This document shows, piece by piece, positions 56,049-63,849 of a DNA stretch of 64,000 nt. Position 1 is the stretch's first letter. Each line of letters starts with the position of its first letter. Origin of the DNA: a virus. The notes under the pieces were generated by a model, which saw nothing but the letters and a program-made list of their open reading frames with translations, was not told the DNA's origin and did not search any database. Made by a program: the position numbers and the translations under genes. The DNA is taken from IMG/VR virus record IMGVR_UViG_3300021197_000868, positions 40,931-104,930 of that record. One strand, 5' to 3'.

Positions 56049-56371
56049 TGGTTCATCACTTCCGTTTTTTCTAGTTCATACAACATCATAGTGTTACAGC
56101 ATTTACCTACAAGGTAGTAGTGCTCCTCCATGATGATGAGAATTGAATCAGTATCAGCAAGGGCAGCAGAACAGATGGGGCATTTATCAATGAACCCATC
56201 TGTTCCACATAGCACTGCTGTGACCTGCTCATGTCCATACCCGCTGGGCAGGTGTAATTGAACATGTCGCAGGTCTACAGAGTGACCATTCGATAGAGTC
56301 CATACTCCATCCTTGCTGATGTTTTCTGCCTTCAAGTCCTCAGTGACAGTGTCTTCATCACTGTCCTTCAT
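56039..56371 (-). CDS. Protein with zinc-type cysteines, unknown function
   Basis: A 110-residue protein from ATG 56371, which overlaps the previous gene by 14 bases. It has CPIC near residue 65 and CC near 91, possibly one zinc site. The start is acidic and the end contains hydrophobic strands (SILIIMEEHYYLVG). No family recognised. Confidence 0.4.
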   Translation of the reverse strand: MKDSDEDTVTEDLKAENISKDGVWTLSNGHSVDLRHVQLHLPSGYGHEQVTAVLCGTDGFIDKCPICSAALADTDSILIIMEEHYYLVGKCCNTMMLYELEKTEVMNQWI

Positions 56372-57905
56372 CGGACTTAACCTCCTTCTTAGGTGCATCC
56401 TTGATAGTGAACGAAGGTAGTTTAGTGAAGTTCGCCTTGTGTTCTGCTATTACTACAGGAGCAGCATTACGATACATGAGCATGAAGTCTTCAGGACTCA
56501 TGTAGTCTTCAGGGTCAACAGTGCCTTTCATGACCAAGTGCTGTGTGTAGTCGATGCTTCGTATACTCCACGATGAGTTGGTTTCACTCTTGTCGAAACC
56601 TTCATGCTCTCTGTGTGCAAAGTGTCCACCGTTTTCTAAGTGAGCAGTCATGATAGACTCAGCCATCGCTTCTGCTTGTGCCTTTGTAGAGAACCTTAGA
56701 TTTCTCAAGATTGTACTGGCACTCCAGTCGTCATTCTCCTTACGCCCCAACACATAGTCCTTGATTTCCTTAGTTGGTTTCCATACAAAGTTCGCTATCT
56801 CATGACCATGTGACATACGAGAGTTGGTTTTAGTATACTTCCAACCATTCGCTATCTCTCCTTCCTTGCGCTTCTTGCTGTTAGTCTGCTTTACGTGAGC
56901 AGTCATCTCAGAAAGCCAGCCCCAGTCAGACCACCAGTGTGTAGCATTCTTACCACGACCTTCCTTCATGACGATGTTGTCATTACGTTTGAGCATACGA
57001 AGTAGGCTAGGTTTGATTGCATCTATTACTTCAGACTCAGGTATAGCAGCAGACATACTACGCTGTACCTCAGACCAAAGAACTACATTAGAGTGGTGTA
57101 TTCCGACGTGACCATTCCATTGGTTATTATTCCAACCACTTTGAACAGAACCCTTACCGTATGCTGTAGCAAAACCATCATCATCACGAACAAGAGCCCA
57201 TCCAGTTGTTGTTGGGGAGTCGTGGTGAGCACAGGTCTTGTCTTGGTCATCCTTCCACTTACATTCACCTTTTGTATTGCTTCTCTTTTGGATTATATTT
57301 TCACCTTGTTTGAAAGTGTAGTCACTATCATACATCTCATCAAGGAGTGTGAGTAGTGGCTTGAAGAAGGGAGTGTCGATTACAGTATTCATACTCACGC
57401 TAAGATGGTGGCATGCTCTCTTGACTCTGAACGTAGTACAAGCACGAGCAGGGTGGTCTTCCGCTATCTCATTGTTATCTAACCACTCACTCAGTGTACA
57501 GTTACTACCCCAAGTTGAAGTATTGAAGGTAAGATGTCTAGTGTCTGTATTGAAGTTTGGACTGCCTACGGTGAACTCAGTAGCATTTACTTCATCATGT
57601 CCACATGATGGCGTGTTAGGCTTAGGGACTGTCCCATACGCTACCTTCCGTGTCATCAGAACTGCTGCTGCTCTAGTGTGTTGGTTGACTAAGTCTGACC
57701 AAGTCAACCTTGCTTCAGGCCCTGCTTTCATGAGAGAGTACGCAACTGCTGCGTCCATAGGCCAGCACTTCTTGATTGCTTTCTTAGTTCTCCCAACCGC
57801 ATGGTCTACGATTATCGGTTCTTCGCTAAAGTCTAGGTTGTTTTCAACCACTCCAGCCTTTTCATATCTGTTCCAACTTTGCCAGCCTTTCCATTCTCCA
57901 CTCAT
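56358..57905 (-). CDS. 515-residue protein of unknown function
   Basis: A large Trp-, Asn- and His-rich protein with several cysteines (CGHDE, SNCTLSEW, ACHHLS, GECKWK, KTCAHHD), some of which could bind metal. It carries PEARLTWSDL near residue 62; the same PEARLTWS string and a 21-base identical DNA stretch occur in the Myb-like gene at 53058. No catalytic motif or family is recognised. It lies in the same operon as the gene starting at 58432. Confidence 0.3.
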   Translation of the reverse strand: MSGEWKGWQSWNRYEKAGVVENNLDFSEEPIIVDHAVGRTKKAIKKCWPMDAAVAYSLMKAGPEARLTWSDLVNQHTRAAAVLMTRKVAYGTVPKPNTPSCGHDEVNATEFTVGSPNFNTDTRHLTFNTSTWGSNCTLSEWLDNNEIAEDHPARACTTFRVKRACHHLSVSMNTVIDTPFFKPLLTLLDEMYDSDYTFKQGENIIQKRSNTKGECKWKDDQDKTCAHHDSPTTTGWALVRDDDGFATAYGKGSVQSGWNNNQWNGHVGIHHSNVVLWSEVQRSMSAAIPESEVIDAIKPSLLRMLKRNDNIVMKEGRGKNATHWWSDWGWLSEMTAHVKQTNSKKRKEGEIANGWKYTKTNSRMSHGHEIANFVWKPTKEIKDYVLGRKENDDWSASTILRNLRFSTKAQAEAMAESIMTAHLENGGHFAHREHEGFDKSETNSSWSIRSIDYTQHLVMKGTVDPEDYMSPEDFMLMYRNAAPVVIAEHKANFTKLPSFTIKDAPKKEVKSDEGQ

Positions 57906-58432
57906 ACTATCATCTCCTTTGTTATATCACATGTCGACCATGCACTCTTCGTATCTGATAGATTATTGTAACTCCACTTTGGTGCTGTTACAGTACCGAA
58001 GTCACCCTCCTCTACATTTACTATTAGTGACCAGTCACCCTTGACTGGTCTGTAGTAGTCAGACAAGTATATTTGCTTTTGACGCTTATCTGCCGTGAAC
58101 TCAGGGCGCATCCTAAGTACAACTATCTCAGCATCAGGGTAGTTGGTGTTCGCCCATTGCATTACGTCTCCTCGTGGTGCTGTCAAAGGCTGTACCATAG
58201 TACCATCTCTGTGCCTATAGGTGCTCCCAGTGTACTCATAAGTATCATTACGAAACTGTACAAGTGCCTGTATACTTCCATCGGGCAAACGAGCACCATA
58301 GAAAGGGTTCTCTGTATCTCTCATTCCATTTCTGTCGCTATTGTTATTACCTATACACTTTGACTGGTAGCCAAAGCGTAGAACTAGGTCTACCCATTCT
58401 GCATCTGTTATTGTTTTTGTTTTCTTATCCAT
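57902..58432 (-). CDS. Protein of unknown function, first in its operon
   Basis: A 176-residue alpha/beta protein (QALVQFRNDTYEYTGSTYRH near residue 58, DAEIVVLRMRPEF near 103). ATG 58432 is preferred to the in-frame GTG at 58441. It begins right after a promoter-like element, so any leader is very short. No motif recognised. Confidence 0.3.
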   Translation of the reverse strand: MDKKTKTITDAEWVDLVLRFGYQSKCIGNNNSDRNGMRDTENPFYGARLPDGSIQALVQFRNDTYEYTGSTYRHRDGTMVQPLTAPRGDVMQWANTNYPDAEIVVLRMRPEFTADKRQKQIYLSDYYRPVKGDWSLIVNVEEGDFGTVTAPKWSYNNLSDTKSAWSTCDITKEMIV

Positions 58433-58459
58433 TGTTTTCACTGTCCTCTTCTTTTGATT

Positions 58460-58481
58460 CTGCTTTAAGTAGTGAACTACT
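58460..58481 (-). promoter_or_regulatory. Promoter-like element with perfect palindrome
   Basis: Minus-strand ACTACTTAAAGCAG preceded by AGTAGTTC, making a perfect AGTAGT-TC-ACTACT palindrome (58468-58481) next to the TATA-like box. The same 35 bases, including the end of the upstream gene, recur at 62440-62474. The element is about 30 bases before ATG 58432. Confidence 0.65.
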
Positions 58482-58950
58482 CAGTCTCCTCTTCTAAAGT
58501 ATGTGCTTCACCTGCTGTGAGTGTGAGTAAACCACTCTGCTTAGCGAACTCAAGTAAGACAAGTATAGCAGGGTTGTGTTCTGCAAAAGCACCTGCCTCT
58601 AGTGACCCATCGCCTGTAAGTAAACCTGCTAGATTCATTGTGTCCATGTCTAGTATAGCACCTTCAGGGTGGTTCAGTTCTTCTCCTAGTATCAGGAGTT
58701 GAGTCTTATCTTCATCTTCAAAGTAGTGGCGTACTTCTGCCTCTACATATAGTAAGTTACCACTAGCAGGGCTCACTACTGTGGGCTCTTGCTCAAGTAA
58801 CCAGTCAGTAAGTTTAGGTGGCGCTTGTAGTTCTAGTGCCAACCCATACTTTCTGTTTACTTGTGTGCTACCTATACCTTGAACATGTATTCGATTAGTG
58901 TCGAACTCACATCTCACTTGTATTCTTTCCTTTCCATATTGCTCTGTCAT
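58477..58950 (-). CDS. Protein of unknown function
   Basis: A 157-residue protein, beta-rich at first (QVRCEFDTNRIHVQGIGSTQ) and helical towards the end, finishing in EEETE. The 62456 gene also ends in EEETE, with the same DNA continuing into the promoter. No family recognised. It has its own promoter-like element 43 bases upstream. Confidence 0.3.
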   Translation of the reverse strand: MTEQYGKERIQVRCEFDTNRIHVQGIGSTQVNRKYGLALELQAPPKLTDWLLEQEPTVVSPASGNLLYVEAEVRHYFEDEDKTQLLILGEELNHPEGAILDMDTMNLAGLLTGDGSLEAGAFAEHNPAILVLLEFAKQSGLLTLTAGEAHTLEEETE

Positions 58951-58992
58951 ATTTCATCATCTCTTTTGTTTTGTTATCCTCTCTTTCTGATT

Positions 58993-59011
58993 CTGCTTTA
59001 AGTAGTGAACT
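58993..59011 (-). promoter_or_regulatory. Promoter-like element before the 58477 gene
   Basis: Minus-strand AGTTCACTACTTAAAGCAG, 43 bases before ATG 58950; the palindrome is incomplete (AGAGT in place of AGTAGT). It lies just after the stop of the phosphatase-like gene. Confidence 0.6.
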
Positions 59012-59012
59012 C

Positions 59013-60113
59013 TCAGTCATAGTCTCCTCTCATGAAGTTCTCTAGTGTAGTACCTTCTAGTCCACCCTTCGGTATCTTAGGGTACTTGGGATTGCCATTC
59101 TTCTTCTTCTTACCTTTGCGCTTGTCCTTACCCTTGGGTAGAGTAGCCTTACGCTCACAAGATATACACTTACAAGTGTCAGCATTGATTGACTCAGGTA
59201 TGTAGTATCGCTTACACTTCTTACACTGTATGTTACCATCCTTGTTAGTCTTGGCATCATCTATGTAACACGACTTGCATTCACGATTCTCAGTTATACT
59301 CAGTCTAGTAAACGACCCACTACAAGTAGGGCACTCTTGATTCACTTCATAGAGTACCTCAAGTGCTGCTACTCTCTCAGGGTTGCCACACTTACAGTCT
59401 CCCTTGTCATCATCGTGAACCCAAGATATGTCACCACATTCATGACACCCTAGTAGTCTGAAGTCCTTTGGTATCTTCAACTCATCCACTGTATCTTCTT
59501 CTTCAGCCCAGTATGTAGAGGGAGTGGGTTCATCATCGAAAGATATTGACTTCTTCTTAGGGGCAGCGAACAGTCGCTCACCTACAGGTATGTCACAACA
59601 CTCAGCCACATACACTTGCTGTGCATAAGTCTCAACAGCATGAGTACAGTATGATGCACGAACCCATTTGATGATAGAGGCTGCATCAGGTTTGACAACA
59701 GCACCCATCAAGTGAGCAAGGATAGCCAACTGAACACCAGTACGACCATGACCACCTACACACTGTGTAGATACAGTCTTGATACCGAGTCGCTTGAAGT
59801 CATCGACTAGAGTGAGCCACCACTGACGACCTACGTCTTGAGGTATGTCAAAGTCAGGCCAGTCCATACTGATGAAGTGTATGTCATTACCTATGTGCTC
59901 AGCGCAACGGAAACCTTTGGGAACTACAGTAGGATTACGCCCATCCATAACTTGAGCAGGGCCCATAGCAACATCAGGGGCAGGTGACATAAGATGCCAA
60001 CCACCATTACGAGTATGCCCACCAGCATGTACACTGATACCATCTACTTCAAACACAACAGGGTTACCTGTGTGACATCCACTCTTACTTACTGCTCCAT
60101 TCATCCAGTTCAT
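59013..60113 (-). CDS. Tyrosine-phosphatase-signature protein fused to zinc ribbons
   Basis: A 366-residue protein. Residues 80-145 have a cysteine-phosphatase pattern: a WPD acid loop (MDWPDFDIP, 84-91), then QCVGGHGRTG with C118 and R124 in the CX5R loop. This fits dual-specificity or tyrosine phosphatases acting on phosphoproteins, although some family members act on RNA or lipids. The C-terminal 150 residues contain three zinc-ribbon pairs (C223/226 with C240/242; C261/264 with C279/282; C297/300 with C316/319) and a Lys/Gly-rich tail. It directly follows a gene resembling PEP-synthase phosphohistidine domains and may act with it. Confidence 0.7.
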   Translation of the reverse strand: MNWMNGAVSKSGCHTGNPVVFEVDGISVHAGGHTRNGGWHLMSPAPDVAMGPAQVMDGRNPTVVPKGFRCAEHIGNDIHFISMDWPDFDIPQDVGRQWWLTLVDDFKRLGIKTVSTQCVGGHGRTGVQLAILAHLMGAVVKPDAASIIKWVRASYCTHAVETYAQQVYVAECCDIPVGERLFAAPKKKSISFDDEPTPSTYWAEEEDTVDELKIPKDFRLLGCHECGDISWVHDDDKGDCKCGNPERVAALEVLYEVNQECPTCSGSFTRLSITENRECKSCYIDDAKTNKDGNIQCKKCKRYYIPESINADTCKCISCERKATLPKGKDKRKGKKKKNGNPKYPKIPKGGLEGTTLENFMRGDYD

Positions 60114-62398
60114 TGTGACCCCTCCTTTGTTTCTTTACCAGTGAGAGCACTGATGAAGCCCTCCTTGTCCTCTTGTTTAGCGAGATACTTATTGAGTACA
60201 CCAACCATATCAGAGTAGTCTAGGTCATTCATATCCAGTGCTGAGTACAACTTCTTGAACTCAAGTGGAGTAGGCATGAACTCCTTCGCTTTGATGAGTG
60301 CTATCTGTTGCTTGACTGATGCTCTAGTCTCTACTACATCACCAACCAACCACACATCTAACTTGGTAGGGGTGAGCATGATTGTCTCAGCACCGTCAAA
60401 GATACCAGCATGTGTCTCTTCAGGAACTTCTGAAGCAGGGGCATTAGCGGCCCATGACTTGAAGGTAGCACAAGTACCACAAGTTTCTACACCACACATG
60501 ATGAAGTTCTTGTTGTTAGGTGAGTTGAACGAGCCTTTCTCTCCATGTCTGAAACCAGCGGGCATAGTTTGAGCAGCCTCCTTGATTACATCAGGTACAT
60601 TCTTACTGTATGCTATAGGATTCTTACGCCACCAAGCAGGAGTCTTCTTCATTACGAAGTCAAGTATCTCATCCCAGTCATTCTGAGGGGAGTCCGCTGC
60701 CTCTCTTTCATCATTACCAAGTATCATTTCTGAAGCCATAGCATACACTGCTGACATGTTCTTGAAGTCAGAGCGTAGATTGAAACCAGCAGTACCTGCA
60801 TCAAGAGCACGCCCACTCAACCACTTGTTGAACAGTTGACCATTGTTGTGTACTGCATTCTCAGCAGTGTTTGCTGCTTGAACTACTAGGTCGAAGTCCT
60901 CTTGAGTAGGGTCGTCCATGAAGTTAGATATTGCTAAGGCAAGGGTCGCTCCCTTCTGCATAGAAGTACCCCATGCTACACCACCGAAAGACTTCGACCA
61001 GTCTTTGTTGAAGTTCTTTGCTAAGTAGGACATCATCTTAGCCATCTGCCTATAGGTAGGAGCGATATGTCCTACAGCAGCATAGTAGTGAGCACGAGTT
61101 GAGTCTAGGTGTGGAGTGTCATTGATTTTCTTCCATACATCTGAGCCAACACATGAAGTCATGGTAGCAAAGAGAGGAGCGCCGGCATTAGTCTTGAGTG
61201 ACTGAGCGTGTCTCATTTCACCAAGACCTAGAGCCATCATTGACTTAGGTAACCAGCCAGCAAACACACCAGCAAGATAAGCAGTGTGCTTGACATCACC
61301 GTAAGGTACACTGACATACTGGTGGAAGAAGGTGGATAGCCAACCATGTTGCTTAGCCCAGTACATGTTAGCATCATTCAAGCCACGCTTGAAGTCATCA
61401 GCAAAGGCATATGGTTTGTATGGCTTAGGAGTAAACTGATGCTCATTGTCAAGTACAGCCCAACCCATAGCGGGTTCGACCCAACGGTCACCGACATTGA
61501 CTGATTCAGTGATAACATAAGGTACACCAACACCACGACAGTGAGCATAGATGTGAGAGAGGCGAGAGCCATTTGGTTCCACTACCATGAACCCATCAGG
61601 ACACTTCTCTTTGGTGATGTTCTCCTCAAGCCATGCGACTTCTTCAAGTCCACTCATGACGATGAACTCCTTGATAACTACTTCACCTTGCTGAACCATG
61701 CCGATAACATCAACACCTTCAGGTGGAGGAGCAACTTGTGTGTGCTCAGGACAACCACGTATTTGTGTAAGGTAGCCCTCTTTAGCCTTGTGTATATCCA
61801 AGACTCTTCTTTCACTCTCAAGTTCGCCAGTGTCGAACACGAACTCAAGTTCATGCACCATTGGGTCAAGTCCCAAAGCAACCATAGCGATGTTGTCACT
61901 ATGACTTGCCTTACGTAAAGGCATGGATAACTGTAGTCCACTACCGGCAGTTACACCATCATGGTCAGGGCCAAAGGTAGCATAACCTATGAAGTCGTCA
62001 TGACTCAAGGCGACTACTGCACTGTTGTTGGCAGGTACGAAAGGCATCAGCATGAGACAACCATTGGGGTCTTCCTTCAGCATGATGTCACGTAGTCTTA
62101 CAAACTCAGCCCTGAGTTGCTGTACATTGTTACATCTGATTGACTCAAGTACACCATGTCTAGGTGTCTCAGGACAAGTCCTCAAGAAAGCAGGGTAGCC
62201 TGTTATCTCACCAGCCGACTCAGCATGTAGTACTACATCTTGTAGTAACAAGGGTATACTCTGTGGTACATCCCAGTCTTGTGGTATACTGAAAGACTTG
62301 TACGCCTTAGTATATCTAAACAGGGCTGCTGCCTTCTGAGACTGTACTTGTGCCAGTCTATCTTTATCATTCAGTTCTTCTAGTGTTAGTTTCTTCAT
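60110..62398 (-). CDS. PEP-synthase-like swivel-domain protein with long unknown C-terminus
   Basis: A 762-residue protein. Residues 268-310 look like the phosphohistidine swivel domain of PEP synthase, PPDK and rifampin phosphotransferase: PNGSRLSHIYAHCRGVGVPYV (276-296, split here as PNGSRLSHIY and AHCRGVGVPYV), with H282 as the likely phosphoacceptor. Residues 70-190 resemble part of the ATP-grasp half (LRTCPETPRHGVLES; LMLMPFVPANNSAVV). A PEP-binding TIM barrel is not seen. The C-terminal 450 residues are unknown, with CGVETCGTC near 645. It might phosphorylate a small molecule or protein; the downstream gene carries a phosphatase signature. Confidence 0.5.
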   Translation of the reverse strand: MKKLTLEELNDKDRLAQVQSQKAAALFRYTKAYKSFSIPQDWDVPQSIPLLLQDVVLHAESAGEITGYPAFLRTCPETPRHGVLESIRCNNVQQLRAEFVRLRDIMLKEDPNGCLMLMPFVPANNSAVVALSHDDFIGYATFGPDHDGVTAGSGLQLSMPLRKASHSDNIAMVALGLDPMVHELEFVFDTGELESERRVLDIHKAKEGYLTQIRGCPEHTQVAPPPEGVDVIGMVQQGEVVIKEFIVMSGLEEVAWLEENITKEKCPDGFMVVEPNGSRLSHIYAHCRGVGVPYVITESVNVGDRWVEPAMGWAVLDNEHQFTPKPYKPYAFADDFKRGLNDANMYWAKQHGWLSTFFHQYVSVPYGDVKHTAYLAGVFAGWLPKSMMALGLGEMRHAQSLKTNAGAPLFATMTSCVGSDVWKKINDTPHLDSTRAHYYAAVGHIAPTYRQMAKMMSYLAKNFNKDWSKSFGGVAWGTSMQKGATLALAISNFMDDPTQEDFDLVVQAANTAENAVHNNGQLFNKWLSGRALDAGTAGFNLRSDFKNMSAVYAMASEMILGNDEREAADSPQNDWDEILDFVMKKTPAWWRKNPIAYSKNVPDVIKEAAQTMPAGFRHGEKGSFNSPNNKNFIMCGVETCGTCATFKSWAANAPASEVPEETHAGIFDGAETIMLTPTKLDVWLVGDVVETRASVKQQIALIKAKEFMPTPLEFKKLYSALDMNDLDYSDMVGVLNKYLAKQEDKEGFISALTGKETKEGSQ

Positions 62399-62438
62399 TT
62401 GTCATTCCTCTGTTTTTTGCTGTCTCTATTTTCTGATG

Positions 62439-62460
62439 TTGCTTTAAGTAGTGAACTACT
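62439..62460 (-). promoter_or_regulatory. Promoter-like element with perfect palindrome
   Basis: Minus-strand AGTAGTTCACTACTTAAAGC, 42 bases before ATG 62398. The 35 bases at 62440-62474 are identical to 58461-58495, covering the upstream gene's stop, the palindrome (62447-62460) and the TATA-like box. Confidence 0.65.
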
Positions 62461-62929
62461 CAGTCTCCTCTTCTTGATTATAATTTAGTACCTTGTTGAC
62501 CCATGACCCATCATCTATAGCCTCGTCTGATGAAACCTGAACGTACATTCGTAGGGTTAGTGGAGGGTGTTTAGCACCCTCTACCATCTTCCGATACTTG
62601 TTGAGTCTTCTTTGCGTCTTCTGTCCGTAAGACCATGTGTAACCGTAGCCACCTACAATCCATATCATCTCATCGTTGGATAGGTCAGTTGCTTTAGTCT
62701 TCTTAGTCTTGGTAAACAAAGCACCTACCTGACAGTTATGGATGTCACGAGTCAACATTCTATCTATGTCTTTGCGAAAGTCAGCAGTGTATAGATTTGA
62801 AAGGTCACAGTTGTCTAAGAACTTAGTAAGTGACTCCTCATTTATCTTGCCAGTAAGAAGTATACTATTCTCATGTTTCTCTATAGATACGGTACTATCG
62901 TTGTCGTCGTTGTCTTCTCTCACAGTCAC
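62456..62929 (-). CDS. Protein of unknown function
   Basis: A 157-residue protein from GTG 62929, chosen because GGAGGTGA sits 4 bases before it and GTGA overlaps the previous stop. It starts acidic (REDNDDNDS), has an alpha/beta middle (ENSILLTGKINEESLTKFL) and ends EEETE like the gene at 58477. No family recognised. Confidence 0.35.
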   Translation of the reverse strand: MTVREDNDDNDSTVSIEKHENSILLTGKINEESLTKFLDNCDLSNLYTADFRKDIDRMLTRDIHNCQVGALFTKTKKTKATDLSNDEMIWIVGGYGYTWSYGQKTQRRLNKYRKMVEGAKHPPLTLRMYVQVSSDEAIDDGSWVNKVLNYNQEEETE

Positions 62930-63432
62930 GCCGTCACCTCCACGCCTTGCCACCAGTCGGGAGTAGGTGTGCCCTTCTCCCACTTGGCGAACTGCTTGCT
63001 GTGGTAGTAGGCTCGGTAAGCCTTGACAGGATTGTCGTCTTTGTATTCGTCAGGCATAGCCTGAGCAGGTGGAGTAAGATGTCCGAAAGGTATCAGTCCT
63101 GATAACCGAACCATGTCTAGGATTGGTTGCTGGCAAGCGTGCTCTTTTTTGAACCGCATCTGATATTCACGACACAAAGCAGTACCATGTACTAACAACC
63201 AGTGGAAGTTACCGAAGTTAGTAGATGCCCACACTGTACATGGATGATGCTTGTAGCCTCCTTTGTAAGGAGTCCCTGACTTAGTGAGTGGCATTTGTTT
63301 ATCAGTAGCACCGTGAGTACGTAGGGCTGATGCTAACATCTGTGCTGCTTCGACACACATCTTAGGAACATGCTTGTCGCAGTGCATCTGTGCTGCTTTC
63401 CAAGGGTCTGTATGTAGATAAAAGATATTCAT
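62926..63432 (-). CDS. Conserved virus protein, function uncertain
   Basis: A 168-residue protein starting MNIFYLHTDPWKAAQMHCDK. The pattern 'DTDP..AA..HCDKH..KM..E.AQML' followed by 'HPC..W...' (HHPCTVWASTNFGNFHWLL) and 'EY..R..K.HA' is familiar from proteins of many marine phages, where the function is not settled; some are labelled DNA glycosylase. The conserved His, Cys, Asp and Trp suggest an enzyme or metal site. I make no firm functional call. Confidence 0.5.
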   Translation of the reverse strand: MNIFYLHTDPWKAAQMHCDKHVPKMCVEAAQMLASALRTHGATDKQMPLTKSGTPYKGGYKHHPCTVWASTNFGNFHWLLVHGTALCREYQMRFKKEHACQQPILDMVRLSGLIPFGHLTPPAQAMPDEYKDDNPVKAYRAYYHSKQFAKWEKGTPTPDWWQGVEVTA

Positions 63433-63566
63433 TAGAAAACCTCCCTATGTCCACACTTGCTGCATTGTAGTATGCCTTTCTTAGTAGCAGGGTAGTAAGC
63501 CCCTTTCTTATTCACTTCATACTTAGCGAGTATTAGTTCGCCGTCTTTACATGCTATACATTTCAT
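63432..63566 (-). CDS. 44-residue zinc-ribbon protein
   Basis: The frame runs from ATG 63566 (overlapping the previous stop as ATGA) to TAA 63432-63434 (overlapping the next start as TAATG). It has CIAC near residue 3 and CSKC near 35, a zinc ribbon with a Lys-rich loop. Exact fit between its neighbours supports it. Function unknown. Confidence 0.65.
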   Translation of the reverse strand: MKCIACKDGELILAKYEVNKKGAYYPATKKGILQCSKCGHREVF

Positions 63567-63847
63567 TCTTCTTCCTCTCCTTCTCTAAACTCAGCCCAGT
63601 AGTCATCAGCAAAAGCAGCCATTCTTGTGTAAGTATCATTCATTGTTAAACCACATACCACACAAGTCCTACTCATCACCATCTCTCCGTAGTGAGAGTA
63701 TACGGTAGGCTGGTTGTCTTGCCATTGATGGTCACCAACCTTACAGATTCTCTCACTATACTGGTTTGACTTGAACTCCTCATACCGTTTCATTCTAGCC
63801 TGTAAGTCATTCAGTTCTTGTCTTAGTGATTCTCTAGTTACTGTCAT
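63563..63847 (-). CDS. Small zinc-binding protein
   Basis: 94 residues from ATG 63847, 7 bases after GGAGG; ATG 63853 is too close to that site. An N-terminal coiled coil (RQELNDLQARMKRYEEFK) is followed by C near 35 and CVVC near 62, a possible zinc site with a His (GDHQW). The end is acidic. Function unknown. Confidence 0.5.
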   Translation of the reverse strand: MTVTRESLRQELNDLQARMKRYEEFKSNQYSERICKVGDHQWQDNQPTVYSHYGEMVMSRTCVVCGLTMNDTYTRMAAFADDYWAEFREGEEEE

Positions 63848-63849
63848 CT

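Noticed and set aside
57349-58044. A 231-codon open frame on the + strand
   Set aside because: It lies opposite two genes (56358-57905 and 57902-58432) that have ribosome sites, overlaps and protein-like composition. The + strand product is low-complexity and has no ribosome site.
62926-63432. A T4 DenV-type pyrimidine dimer glycosylase
   Set aside because: The protein belongs to a familiar marine phage family sometimes given that label, but I see no match to the DenV active-site start or core.
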